Shown piece after piece: positions 17,152 to 30,597 of a DNA stretch of 64,000 bases (position 1 is the stretch's first letter; the number at the start of each line of letters is the position of its first letter). Location: the NCBI GenBank assembly GCA_963779735.1, contig CAVZZJ010000007.1, positions 496,001-560,000 of the forward strand. Reading direction: 5' to 3'. The position numbers were made by a program, and so were the translations under genes. Source of the stretch: Bog-473 sp963779735 (lineage in GTDB: Bacteria > Actinomycetota > Acidimicrobiia > Acidimicrobiales > RAAP-2). Below the pieces are notes generated by a model, which searched no databases, was not told the DNA's origin, and saw only the letters and a list, made by a program, of their open reading frames with translations.

Positions 17152-18315
17152 ATGCGGGTGCTCGAGGCTCACGGGAGATCGCCGCGCCGACGGCGGGCCT
17201 GGCTCATGGCGGCCGCCGCGTGCCTCCTGATCATCGTCGCCGTCGGCGTGGCCTACGAGCTCGGGAGATCCTCCACGGACGACAAGAAGGCGGTGAGCCC
17301 TCCAACCACCGTTGTCCCCGCCGTCCCCCTCTCCATCCGCTCCATCTCCCCCGCGGCGGGGACGCAGGCGGCGCCCTCGAATGCCGACATTCACATCACG
17401 TTCTCCTCGCCCGTCACCCTGGGGACCGTGACGCCGACCCTCACGCCCGCCGTGGCCGGAAGGTGGGTGCAGACCAGCTCGACGAGCGTGCGCTACGACC
17501 TCGACGCGCCGCTCATCCCGTCCTCGAGCGAGGTGGTGACCGTACCGGGAGGGCCCCAAGGTATGCGGTCGTCGGACGGGCGCTACCTGAGCGAGAGCAC
17601 GTCGTTCGGTTTCACCGTGGCCGACGGCAACTTCCTCCGGCTCCAGGAGCTCTTGGCCGAGCTCGGCTATCTGCCCCTGAGCTTCACCGCGTACGGGGAC
17701 GCGCCGCCGTCCGTGGACGAGGTGCAGCCACAGTACGGCAGCTTCGCCTGGCGCTGGCCCGGCCTGCCGGCCACGTTGACCTCGTTGTGGGTCCAAGGAG
17801 AGCCGAACGTGATCACCAAGGCGGCGGTGATGACGTTCGAGAACCAGAACGGGCTGGCCGTCGACGGGCTGGCCGGCCCCGAGGTGTGGACGGCGCTCCT
17901 GGGCGACGTGGCGGCCGCCAGAGACGACCCCGCCCCCTACAACTACGTGCTCGTGTCCAAGGTGCTTCCCGAGAGCCTGACCCTCTACGACGACGGAGCG
18001 GTGCAGTACACGAACATCCCGGTCAACACCGGCGCACCGGGCGCCGACACGACGGACGGCACCTATCCGGTCTTCGAGCACGTGACGTCGTCGGTCATGA
18101 AGGGGACCAACCCCAACGGGACGACCTACGACGATCCCGACGTGCCGTGGGCCAGCTTCTTCAACGGGGGCGATGCCCTGCACGGCTTCGTGCGCGCCCA
18201 GTACGGCTTCCCCCAGAGCAACGGCTGCGTCGAAATGACCGTCGCCGACGCCGGCATGCTCTGGCCGCTGACGCCGATCGGGACCCTGGTCACCGTGGTG
18301 GGTCCGACCTCGTGA
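17152..18315 (+). CDS. L,D-transpeptidase with PG-binding and Ig-like regions
   Basis: A 387-residue envelope enzyme. A basic N-terminus and one transmembrane helix (about residues 20-40) form a signal anchor. Residues 60-160 resemble a big_5/Ig-like domain (SISPAAGTQAAPSNADIHITF). Residues 160-260 contain a peptidoglycan-binding repeat (TKAAVMTFENQNGLAVDGLAGPEVW). The C-terminus is a YkuD catalytic domain with HGFVRAQYGFPQSNGCVEM: the catalytic cysteine and upstream histidine are kept, with Asn in the usual His place of the SHGC motif. It would form 3-3 cross-links or attach proteins to peptidoglycan. Its 3' end overlaps the convergent TPR gene by 26 bases. Confidence 0.88.
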   Translation: MRVLEAHGRSPRRRRAWLMAAAACLLIIVAVGVAYELGRSSTDDKKAVSPPTTVVPAVPLSIRSISPAAGTQAAPSNADIHITFSSPVTLGTVTPTLTPAVAGRWVQTSSTSVRYDLDAPLIPSSSEVVTVPGGPQGMRSSDGRYLSESTSFGFTVADGNFLRLQELLAELGYLPLSFTAYGDAPPSVDEVQPQYGSFAWRWPGLPATLTSLWVQGEPNVITKAAVMTFENQNGLAVDGLAGPEVWTALLGDVAAARDDPAPYNYVLVSKVLPESLTLYDDGAVQYTNIPVNTGAPGADTTDGTYPVFEHVTSSVMKGTNPNGTTYDDPDVPWASFFNGGDALHGFVRAQYGFPQSNGCVEMTVADAGMLWPLTPIGTLVTVVGPTS

Positions 18316-19288
18316 CACCCTTGGGGCCCGGCCGGCTGCCATGGCTGCCCCGGCTGCCGCGCGAGCTGCTCGAGCGCGGTCTGCGCACCGGGCCCAGTCC
18401 CGCCAGCCGGTCCGCCACGTCGTAGGCCTCCCGGTCAGCCCGCAGCACGCGCTCGAACAGCTCACGGGCCCGCGGAACGTCGCCGGCCCGCTCGTACAGG
18501 TCGGCCAGGAGATACCACTGCCGTACGTGCCGGTTCGAGGGGTTGCGCAAAGCTTTGGTCGCCCCCGCGGTGGCCAGCATGGCGATGGCGCCCTGCAGGT
18601 CGCCGCTGTCGGCCAGCGACGCCGCGGCGACGATCCGACCTTCGGCCAGCACGTCGGGCTCGGGCGAGCTCTGCCGGAGCTGGGTCCACAGGTCCGCCAC
18701 CTTCTTCGGCTTGCCCAGGGCCCGCTGGCAGTCCATGAGGATCGGGAGATGCTCGACCGAGTCGGTCAGGGCGGCATGGGCCGCCAGGTGCCGGACTGCG
18801 TCGCGCCACCTGGCGGACCGGTACGAGGCCAGACCGGCCAGCTCGCGCACAGCGGCGACACCGGGGGCCTCTTCGGCCACCGGCCGGATGGCCCGTAGCG
18901 CGTCCTGGTAGCGCCCGCGCTCATAGGCGCCGTAGGCCGACTCGGCGCGCTCCACCAACCGCTCCCGGTGCGGCACGGTGGCCCCGTAGGCTGCGGTGCG
19001 GATTTCCGCCGCGATCTCCGGCGGGAGCACCTTGCGTGCGGTGAGCGTGGAGACGGCCGTGCCACCGGCCCTGGCGGCTCGATCGACGCCGGTGGTCGGT
19101 GAACCGGTCCGCCCCGTCCGTGCCCCCCGTCCGGTCCGTCCCGTCCCCGCCGGGTCGTCCCACTCGTCAGGCGATCCGTCGATCCTGACCCACGGCTCGG
19201 GCCGGGGCGGAGGCGCCGTCCTGCGCCGCTCCTGGTCGTCGGAGAAGCGGGCCGTCCGTTGTTGGCCGTCGGCCTGCCTGGCGCTCAC
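18290..19288 (-). CDS. TPR-repeat protein (N-terminus probably longer, frameshifted)
   Basis: 332 residues from GTG 19288. The middle and C-terminal parts are helical pairs with TPR spacing (VERAESAYGAYERGRYQDAL, WYLLADLYERAGDVPRARELFERVLRAD). The tail is Ser/Gly/Arg-rich. It is probably a cytoplasmic scaffold; no partner can be named. The frame stays open upstream of 19288 and reads DDEPLPKEAKKWGNVARRGARE, which looks coding, but no standard start is found in this frame. An ATG at 19607 begins a low-complexity Arg/Pro/Gly frame that would join if one base were removed in the G-rich stretch near 19396-19412. The intact protein would then be about 438 residues. Confidence 0.7.
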   Translation of the reverse strand: MSARQADGQQRTARFSDDQERRRTAPPPRPEPWVRIDGSPDEWDDPAGTGRTGRGARTGRTGSPTTGVDRAARAGGTAVSTLTARKVLPPEIAAEIRTAAYGATVPHRERLVERAESAYGAYERGRYQDALRAIRPVAEEAPGVAAVRELAGLASYRSARWRDAVRHLAAHAALTDSVEHLPILMDCQRALGKPKKVADLWTQLRQSSPEPDVLAEGRIVAAASLADSGDLQGAIAMLATAGATKALRNPSNRHVRQWYLLADLYERAGDVPRARELFERVLRADREAYDVADRLAGLGPVRRPRSSSSRGSRGSHGSRPGPKGVTRSDPPR

Positions 19289-19616
19289 CTCGCGCGCCCC
19301 CCGACGGGCGACGTTCCCCCACTTCTTGGCCTCTTTGGGCAGTGGCTCGTCGTCCCGGGCCGCGGCGCGAGGGACCGCGGGCAGGTTGGGCGCTGCGCCC
19401 CGACCCCGCCCGGGTCGGCTCCTCGTCCTCAGCGCGCCTGGTGGCCGCCCGGCGTGGAGGGCGTCCGCCGCCCCCCTCGACGCGCCGCCCCCCGGCCCCG
19501 CTCGGACGGGCCCTGGGCGCCCCCGGCCTGGCCTTCCCGCTACCCGATCCGGTGCCTCGCCCCGACGCGGAGGCGCGCCGATCAGGCCGGGGGGAATCGG
19601 GAGGCATCGGCCGAGT

Positions 19617-20302
19617 TTAGGCGAGTAAGGGTTCGATGGAGCCCCGGCGCCATCCGGTCCACCACCACCAGGCCCACCACGACGGCACCCATGGCACCGC
19701 CGTGGGGGTCATCCGCGCCTGCACGGCGCCGGTGACCAACAGGTAGAGGGCCACCGCGATGGCCACCGGTCCCCCGACCGCCGCTCTCCGCCCACGCCGT
19801 GACCAGCATCTCGGCCAGCGCCAGGACGTAGAAGGCCACCTCGGCGGCACGGTGCGGCACGAAGAGACGAGCCACCCACCCGACCTGGAGGAGCGTGATG
19901 GCGACGGCGTACCGCCGTGCGGCAGAGCGCCCGGACCGTTCCCCCTGGGCCGCCCGCAGCCACTGGGTCACCAGGGCCACCCGCATCACCACGTAGCCGA
20001 CAGTGATGGTGGCGAACTCGCCGTGGGCGAAGGCCGCCGGGACGCCGGCGGCGAGGATCAGGACGCCGACGATCTGCACGAAGGTCAGCAGCCGGTAGGC
20101 CACGTCGTCGACGTCGTAGGCCGAGGCGAACCATGAGATAGCCGACCACGCCCGTCTCGAAGTGGTTCACCGAAAGGCTGGCGTTGAGCTCCCCGGCCGC
20201 CAGCGACACGGCCACGACGAAGCAGAGGTCGAAGAGCAGCTCGAGGGGCGTGGAGGCGCGGTGCGCCTCCTCCGTGTCACGCGCCACCATGGGGACCGGC
20301 AT
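19617..20302 (-). pseudogene. Decayed ltrA (low temperature requirement A) family gene
   Basis: Pieces of an LtrA-family membrane protein lie in three frames. The first, from ATG 20302, has ASTPLELLFDLCFVVAVSLA, the family's N-terminal signature, and runs to HFETGVVGYLM. The second begins WFASAYDVDDVAYRLLTFVQ and continues through VGWVARLFVPHRAAE. The third is a short C-terminal piece with VAIAVALYLLVTGAVQAR. About 228 codons remain against some 380-400 in full proteins, so a segment between the first two pieces and a large central part are missing as well as the frame being lost. Deletions, not just base errors, are needed to explain it. It lies just after the rRNA terminator. Confidence 0.75.
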
Positions 20303-20313
20303 AGGCCGCAGTA

Positions 20314-20352
20314 TGAACGACAAGGGCCCCCCGAGCGAACTCGAGGGGCCCT
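20314..20352 (-). terminator. rrn operon Rho-independent terminator
   Basis: On the minus strand, 11 bases after the 5S end, a 13-bp GC-rich stem (20352-20340 with 20335-20323; one G-U pair) closes a TTCG loop and is followed by TTGTCGTT. This is a strong hairpin in the right place. Confidence 0.85.
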
Positions 20353-20363
20353 GTGTCTCAGAA

Positions 20364-20481
20364 ATCCCGGCGGCGACCTACTCTCCCAGGGGGCCTCCCC
20401 CCAAGTACCATCGGCGCGGGCGGGCTTAACTGCCGTGTTCGGAATGGGAACGGGTGTTTCCCCGCCGCCATGGCCACCGGA
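20364..20481 (-). rRNA. rrf: 5S ribosomal RNA
   Basis: About 118 bases, minus strand. The conserved loop segment CCCATTCCGAACACGGCAGT and the following TTAAGCCC are present, and the ends (TCCGGTGGCC at 5', GTCGCCGCCGGGA at 3') pair as helix I. It is the last gene of the rrn operon, about 80 bases after the 23S gene. End positions are approximate. Confidence 0.93.
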
Positions 20482-20539
20482 AACCGTGCGCTCGGCCACA
20501 TACGTGGCCTGGGGATCGCGTCACCGCAACCCCTGAGCG

Positions 20540-20559
20540 TTCCAAAGCGAGCACGAGCA
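20540..20559. repeat. 23S processing stem, 3' arm
   Basis: These 20 bases are the exact reverse complement of 23677-23696 on the other side of the 23S gene. In the transcript the two arms would pair into the long stem that RNase III cuts to free pre-23S rRNA. Confidence 0.85.
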
Positions 20560-20562
20560 ATG

Positions 20563-23667
<3,105 letters not shown>

Positions 23668-23676
23668 GAACAAAGA

Positions 23677-23696
23677 TGCTCGTGCTCGCTTTGGAA
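23677..23696. repeat. 23S processing stem, 5' arm
   Basis: Exact 20-base inverted partner of 20540-20559, just before the 23S 5' end. Together they enclose the 23S gene, the expected layout for an RNase III processing stem. Confidence 0.85.
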
Positions 23697-25541
<1,845 letters not shown>

Positions 25542-25858
25542 ACTTCCGGTCGGCCCGCTCGTACTGCGAACGGGCCTTCCAAAAATCAGAGAGTCACCAT
25601 GTTTGACTCATCCATGGTAACAACAGGCCGTTCGGGCCTGCCTTACTGCTAATTGACGTACAACCCAGACGTGCCGTAGCACGAATGAATTGCCCGCACT
25701 GGCTTTTGGCTCTCGCTATTCCGTTTTCAAGGAGCGACCGGGCACACACCTCTACTGCCGATGTTGATGCCGGGTGTCCCGAAGGACTGTTCCGGACGGA
25801 TCGCTCCGCTGGAAAGTCTCCTTCGGTTGCCGGATGACCTTGGCGGTCATTCCGACGG
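25542..25858 (-). other. rrn leader with 16S processing arm and boxA-like site
   Basis: The transcribed leader between the rrn promoter and mature 16S. It contains CTCCTTGAAAAC (complement of about 25724-25736), which resembles an antitermination boxA, directly beside the 16S processing arm 25712-25727. Two hairpins follow: one near 25622-25643 with a CAGGCC/GGCCTG stem and one near 25552-25577 with a GGCCCG/CGGGCC stem. The first is followed by TTGTTA on the minus strand and looks terminator-like, which antitermination would have to overcome. Confidence 0.55.
25712..25727. repeat. 16S processing stem, 5' arm
   Basis: Sixteen bases that are the exact reverse complement of 23839-23854 across the 16S gene, as expected for the pre-16S RNase III stem. 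Confidence 0.8.
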
Positions 25859-26509
25859 GAGGGTTACTCTAACAGGCCCGCGTCGAAGCGTCAACGCACT
25901 TGCGCGTGGCGAAGGCGCAGCGCCGACAGTACCGTCGTGCTCCGGCCCGCTCGTGGATACCCCCCGCCCGCCGCCGCCGGTGCGGGACACGTACTCGTCC
26001 CCCGCCACCCAGAACCGCCACGGCTCCTCCTGTGCCGCGCTGATGCCGATCCGCCTCCCCTGGGCCGGTCGCTCCGGAGGCGGTGTCCCGTCGTCGACCA
26101 ACCGGACCCCGGTCCGGGCCAGCAGGTCGGCCCCGTTGTCCGCACCCGTGATGCCCAGGGCCTGGCACAGCTTGGCCGGGCCGTTGCACAGGTCGCGGTC
26201 GCTCCGGGCCGCCACCCGCGCCCGCCGCATCTGGACCACCCCGCGCAGCGGGGCGAGGGCGCGGACGAGGACGGCGCCCGCCCGGCCGTCGGGCCCGCAG
26301 ACCACGTTGGCGCACCAGTGCATGCCGTAGGTGAAGTAGACGTAGAGATGGCCCGGGGGGCCGAACATCACCTCGGTGCGTGGCGTCAGCCCGCCGAAAG
26401 CGTGGGACGCGGCGTCCTGCGCCCCCTTGTACGCCTCCACCTCGACGATCCGCCCGGCCCGCCCGCCCCGGGCCAACACCTTGTTCAGCAGCCAGGGGGC
26501 GACGTCCAC
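25847..26509 (-). CDS. mpg: DNA-3-methyladenine glycosylase (AAG/Mpg family)
   Basis: A 220-residue base-excision repair enzyme of the Aag family. Motifs seen: RIVEVEAYKGAQDAASHAFGG near residues 20-40 with the catalytic glutamate in EVEAY, RTEVMFGPPGHLYVYFTYGMHWCANVV near 44-70, and DLCNGPAKLCQALGIT near 107. The family core ends at about residue 174 (VAGDEYVSR); the last ~45 residues are Gly/Ser/Arg-rich and hold the rrn promoter, so they look like a late extension rather than a folded part. GTG at 26509 is the first standard start; conserved-looking sequence (LRRADLLGDP) lies just upstream in frame without a standard start codon. Confidence 0.88.
   Translation of the reverse strand: MDVAPWLLNKVLARGGRAGRIVEVEAYKGAQDAASHAFGGLTPRTEVMFGPPGHLYVYFTYGMHWCANVVCGPDGRAGAVLVRALAPLRGVVQMRRARVAARSDRDLCNGPAKLCQALGITGADNGADLLARTGVRLVDDGTPPPERPAQGRRIGISAAQEEPWRFWVAGDEYVSRTGGGGRGVSTSGPEHDGTVGAAPSPRASALTLRRGPVRVTLPSE
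25866..25894 (-). promoter_or_regulatory. rrn operon promoter inside mpg 3' end
   Basis: On the minus strand TTGACG (25894-25889), exactly 17 bases, then TAGAGT (25871-25866). Both elements are near consensus with ideal spacing, about 325 bases before the mature 16S. It lies within the last 16 codons of the mpg frame. Confidence 0.75.
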
Positions 26510-26540
26510 CGGGTCGCCCAGGAGGTCCGCCCGCCGCAGA

Positions 26541-27974
26541 TCAGCCCGCCTCGAACACGTCCATCGCCGCGGCGATGGTCAGGTGGTCGAGCTCGTGGAC
26601 CATCGAACGGGCCAGGCCGGCCAGGTCGGGCACGGCCGCCGCACCGGCGTTCATCCCGACGAAGAGCGAGTCGCGGTAGCTCTGCACGGTGATGTTGAGC
26701 GCCACGCCGTCAATGACCGGGCCGAGGGGATAGGCGGCCACCATCCGCATGCCGGCGAAGTAGAGGGGGACCTCGGGACCGGGCACGTTGGAGATCATGA
26801 GGTTACCCGCCCGCAGCCGGCGCAGGGCCCCCCACTGGATCCCGAGGCGGATGACGGGCCGCGCCAGCGCGGGCGGGAAGGCCTCGGACACCGCCGCGGC
26901 CATGGGCCCGTACCCGACGGCCCGCTCCTGCGCCTTGGCCGACGCACTGGTGGACACGATCGCCCGGAGGCGGTCCAGGGGCCGATCCCGATCGTTGCTC
27001 AGGGGCACGAACATGGCCGAGAGACGGTTGCCCAGGGGCTCGTCGTCGAGCCGTCCCCGCACCGAGACCGGCACCACCGCCACCAGGGGGTCGCCCGTCT
27101 CCTGGTCGTGCTCGGCCAGGTGCGTGCGCAACGCCCCGGAGCAGACGGCGAGCACCACGTCGTTGACGGTGACGCCGAAGCGCTCCCGCAGGGACTGCAC
27201 CTGGCCCAGGCTGAGCCGGGCGAACGAGACGACCCGGCGGGCGCCGACCGGGGTCTCGAACGTGGCCGGCGCGCCCGCCGGGATCGACAGGGGCCCGGTG
27301 GCGCCGTCCAGGGCGCACCGCGCCAGGCGCACCGCGGTGCGGCCTATCTCGCGCAACGCGCGGACGGCCCGGATCGGGCTGGTGACGACGTTGGGCAGGG
27401 CGTCGGTCACCAGCTGCACGCTCGTCGGCAGGGCCGAGGGCAGCCACGCCGGGTAGATGGCGGCCACCGGTCGCCCCTCGGCGCCGAGGTCGAGGAGCTG
27501 GGCCATGAGCTGCACCCCGGCCACGCCGTCGGTCACCGCATGATGCACCTTGGCGATCAGCCCGACCAGGCCACCCTCCAGGCCCTCGACGACGTGCATC
27601 TCCCAGGGGGGCTGGTCCGGCGGCAGGGGCCGGCCCATGACATCGGCGGCCATGCCGCACAGCTCGGCCTCCCCGCCGGGCGCCGGCAGGGCGACCCGGT
27701 GCAGATGGTTGTCGAGGTCGAAATCGGGATCGTCCACCCAGCGGGGGTGATCGAGCCCCAGCGGCACCGCCATGAGCCGGCGGCGGAGGGGCGCCAGTGC
27801 AGGCACCCGCTCGGCCAGCACCCGCCGGACGGCCTCGAAGGAGTACCCGGCCATGGACGCCGCCGGATCGAAGACGCAGGCGTACGCCACCTCCATGGGG
27901 GTCACCGGCGTCTCGGAGTAGACGAACAGGGGGTCGATGCCGCTCATCCGCTCCACACCCCAGGTGTACGCCAT
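26541..27974 (-). CDS. Wax ester synthase/diacylglycerol acyltransferase (WS/DGAT)
   Basis: A 477-residue acyltransferase that joins acyl-CoA to a long-chain alcohol or diacylglycerol to make storage wax esters or triacylglycerol. The active-site HHxxxDG motif is present as HHAVTDG near residue 142 (VHHAVTDGVAGVQL), and NDVVLAVCSGALR near 265 and the late NVPGPEVPLYFAG near 395 fit the family. The start is uncertain: ATG 27974 opens the frame, but the family usually begins near RMSGIDPLF, so GTG at 27956 or the ATG just after may be used. It lies 27 bases after argH on the same strand. Such genes are typical of lipid-storing Actinobacteria. Confidence 0.9.
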   Translation of the reverse strand: MAYTWGVERMSGIDPLFVYSETPVTPMEVAYACVFDPAASMAGYSFEAVRRVLAERVPALAPLRRRLMAVPLGLDHPRWVDDPDFDLDNHLHRVALPAPGGEAELCGMAADVMGRPLPPDQPPWEMHVVEGLEGGLVGLIAKVHHAVTDGVAGVQLMAQLLDLGAEGRPVAAIYPAWLPSALPTSVQLVTDALPNVVTSPIRAVRALREIGRTAVRLARCALDGATGPLSIPAGAPATFETPVGARRVVSFARLSLGQVQSLRERFGVTVNDVVLAVCSGALRTHLAEHDQETGDPLVAVVPVSVRGRLDDEPLGNRLSAMFVPLSNDRDRPLDRLRAIVSTSASAKAQERAVGYGPMAAAVSEAFPPALARPVIRLGIQWGALRRLRAGNLMISNVPGPEVPLYFAGMRMVAAYPLGPVIDGVALNITVQSYRDSLFVGMNAGAAAVPDLAGLARSMVHELDHLTIAAAMDVFEAG

Positions 27975-28001
27975 GGGGCGCCGAAGTTCAACCTCCGCAG
28001 G

Positions 28002-29387
28002 TCACCAATGGGCCAGGCGGGTGCGGTCGACCTCACGGCGGCGGGCGAAGCGCTCGGTCTGCTCGGCCACGGGTCCTGCGCCCGCCCCGCCCGGAGTACG
28101 ACGGCGGGTGACCGCAACTCCGGGCTCGAGGAGCTCGACGGCGACCTCTCCCAGGTCCGGATGGGCCGCCACCAGCTCCGCCAGGGGGACGTGACGTTCC
28201 AGCGAGTCGCGCACCAACCCACCCACCAGCGCGTGCGCCTGGCGGAAGGCCATGCCCCGCTCGACCAGCCACTCGGCCAGATCCACCGCCGCAGCGGCCG
28301 GGCCGTCGGCGGCGCGCTGCATGCGATCCTCGTTCCAGGTGACCGTGGCGTAGACGCCGCGCAGCGCGACGAGCGCGCGCGTCACCTGCACGACGGCGTC
28401 GAACAGGGGCTCCTTGTCCTCCTGGAGGTCGCGGTTGTAGGCCAGCGGCAGGCCCTTGAGGGTGATGAGCACCGCGCCCAGATGGCCGATCAACCGTCCC
28501 GTCTTGCCGCGCGCCAGCTCGGCGACGTCGGGGTTCTTCTTCTGCGGCAGCATCGAGCTGCCCGTCGCGTAGGCGTCGTCGATCGTGCAGAACCCGAACT
28601 CCTCGGTGGACCACAGCACCAGCTCCTCTCCGAGGCGCGAGAGGTGCACGCCCAAGAGGGCGATGTCGAACAGCGCCTCGGCCACGAAGTCGCGGTCCGA
28701 GACGGCATCGAGCGAGTTCTCGAAGCGGCCGTGGAAGCCGAGCTCCGCGGCCACGAAGTCGGGGTCGAGCGGGAGGGACGAACCGGCCAGCGCGCCCGCA
28801 CCCAGGGGCGAGATGTTCAGGCGGTCCACGGTGACCAGGATCCGGTCCACGTCCCGCGCCAGCGCCCACCCGTGGGCCAGCAGGTGGTGGGCCAGCAGGA
28901 CGGGCTGGGCCCGCTGCAGGTGGGTGTAGCCGGGCAGGTAGACGTCCACGGCGTCCCGCGCCCGGTCGGCGAGGACGTCCTGCAGGGCCATGACCTCGCC
29001 GGCCACGGCGACCAGCGAACGGCGGCACCACAGGCGGAGGTCCGTGGCGACCTGGTCGTTGCGGCTCCGCCCGGTGTGCAGCTTGGCACCGACCGCCTCA
29101 CCGGCCAGCTCGGTCACCCGGCGCTCGACCGCGGTGTGGACGTCCTCGTCCCCGGGCTCGAAGGCGAACGATCCCGTCTCGAACTCCTCGGCCACCAGAT
29201 CGAGCGTGCCGAGAAGCTGCGAGACCTCGTCCTCGGTCAGGAGGCCGACCTTGCCCAGCCCCTTGACGTGCGCGCGCGAGCCGGCGAGGTCGTCGGGGGC
29301 CAACACCCGGTCGACGGGGAGGCTGATCGTGAAGTCGGCGACGGACTCGGCCATCCCCGTCGAGATGCGGCCCCTCCACAGGGTCAT
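28002..29387 (-). CDS. argH: Argininosuccinate lyase
   Basis: A 461-residue cytoplasmic enzyme that splits argininosuccinate to arginine and fumarate, the last step of the pathway. It has the fumarase/aspartase superfamily signature GSSMLPQKKNPD near residue 274, the N-terminal HTGRSRNDQVATDLRLW near 108, and the TH of GYTHLQRAQPV near 149. ATG at 29387 is chosen because it overlaps the argG stop as ATGA and begins TLWRGRIS, the normal family start. It is the last gene of the arg operon. Confidence 0.97.
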   Translation of the reverse strand: MTLWRGRISTGMAESVADFTISLPVDRVLAPDDLAGSRAHVKGLGKVGLLTEDEVSQLLGTLDLVAEEFETGSFAFEPGDEDVHTAVERRVTELAGEAVGAKLHTGRSRNDQVATDLRLWCRRSLVAVAGEVMALQDVLADRARDAVDVYLPGYTHLQRAQPVLLAHHLLAHGWALARDVDRILVTVDRLNISPLGAGALAGSSLPLDPDFVAAELGFHGRFENSLDAVSDRDFVAEALFDIALLGVHLSRLGEELVLWSTEEFGFCTIDDAYATGSSMLPQKKNPDVAELARGKTGRLIGHLGAVLITLKGLPLAYNRDLQEDKEPLFDAVVQVTRALVALRGVYATVTWNEDRMQRAADGPAAAAVDLAEWLVERGMAFRQAHALVGGLVRDSLERHVPLAELVAAHPDLGEVAVELLEPGVAVTRRRTPGGAGAGPVAEQTERFARRREVDRTRLAHW

Positions 29388-30595
29388 GAGCTGCCCGGGC
29401 CCTGACGAGCGGACCAGGTGGCGACGCCCAGTCCCCACAGCCGGACGAACCCCTCGGCGTCGGCGTGGCGGAACGAGTCCGATGCGTCGTAGGTGGCCAG
29501 GTCGTGGTCGTAGAGCGCCACCGGGCTGCGCCGGCCGACCACCGTGCAGGTGCCCGGCGGGTCGAAGCGCAGGCGCACCTCACCGGTGACGTGGCGCTGG
29601 GACTCGGCGATGAACGCGTCGAGCGCCGACTTGAGCGGCGAGAACCACATGCCGTCGTAGACCAGCTCGGACCAGCGCGGTTCGAGGCGTGCCTTCTCGT
29701 GGTGCAGATCGCGCTCCAGCGTGAGGTCCTCGAGATCGGCGTGGGCGACCAGCAGGGACAGCGCGGCCGGGCACTCGTAGACCTCCCGGCTCTTTATCCC
29801 CACCCGGCGGTTCTCCACCATGTCCAACCGGCCGAAGCCGCGGCTCCCGGCGATCCTCCCGATGCGGGCGATGAGGGCGTCGGGGTCCAGGGAGTCGCCG
29901 TCGAGCGAGACGGGTACGCCGGCGGTGAACCCGACGACGACCTCGACCGGCTCGGTCTCGGTGGGCCGGGTCAGCGTGTAGACGTCGTCGGGAGCGGGGG
30001 CCCACGGATCCTCGATCGCACCGCACTCGATCGCCTTGCCCCACAGGTTGTCGTCTATGGAGTACAGCCGGTCCTTGGTGACCGTGATGGGGATCTCCCA
30101 CTTGGCGGCCAGCTCGACGCAGTCCTCGCGGGTGAGTCCCCAGACGCGCGCCGGCGCGTAGATCGACAGGTCCGGGGCCAACGAGCGCGTGCCCACCTCG
30201 AACCTGACCTGGTCGTTCCCCTTTCCGGTGCACCCGTGGGCCACCGCCGTGGCGCCGTGGCGGCGGGCCTCGGCCACCAGGTGGCGCACGATGACCGGAC
30301 GGGACAGGGCGGAGACGAGCGGGTACTTGCCCTCGTAGCGCGCGTTGGCCTGTAGGGCCGGCATGCAGAACTGCTCGGCCATCTCCCGGCGGGCATCGAC
30401 CACCACGGCCTCCACCGCGCCGGCGGCCAGCGCGCGGGAACGGATGGCATCCCAGTCCTCGCCACCCCGCTCGGCCGCCTGGCCGACGTCGACGGCGACG
30501 GCGACGACCTCGACCCCCTCGTTCTCGATGAGCCAGCGGACGGCCACCGATGTGTCGAGGCCGCCGCTGTAGGCCAACACAACCCGCTCAGCCAT
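29384..30595 (-). CDS. argG: Argininosuccinate synthase
   Basis: A 403-residue ATP-dependent ligase joining citrulline and aspartate. The P-loop-like AYSGGLDTSVAVRWL sits at residues 8-22, followed by HGCTGKGNDQVRFE near 116 and the EDPWAPAPDDVYTLTRP segment near 190. The length and order of blocks match the family. ATG at 30595 lies two bases after the argR stop. The enzyme links the ornithine-carbamoylation product to argH. Confidence 0.97.
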   Translation of the reverse strand: MAERVVLAYSGGLDTSVAVRWLIENEGVEVVAVAVDVGQAAERGGEDWDAIRSRALAAGAVEAVVVDARREMAEQFCMPALQANARYEGKYPLVSALSRPVIVRHLVAEARRHGATAVAHGCTGKGNDQVRFEVGTRSLAPDLSIYAPARVWGLTREDCVELAAKWEIPITVTKDRLYSIDDNLWGKAIECGAIEDPWAPAPDDVYTLTRPTETEPVEVVVGFTAGVPVSLDGDSLDPDALIARIGRIAGSRGFGRLDMVENRRVGIKSREVYECPAALSLLVAHADLEDLTLERDLHHEKARLEPRWSELVYDGMWFSPLKSALDAFIAESQRHVTGEVRLRFDPPGTCTVVGRRSPVALYDHDLATYDASDSFRHADAEGFVRLWGLGVATWSARQGPGSS

Positions 30596-30597
30596 GT

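Noticed and set aside
26376..29405. A 1009-codon plus-strand open frame
   Set aside because: It is antisense to mpg, WS/DGAT and argH and its product is rich in Arg, Gly and His with no family pattern. High GC makes such shadow frames common.
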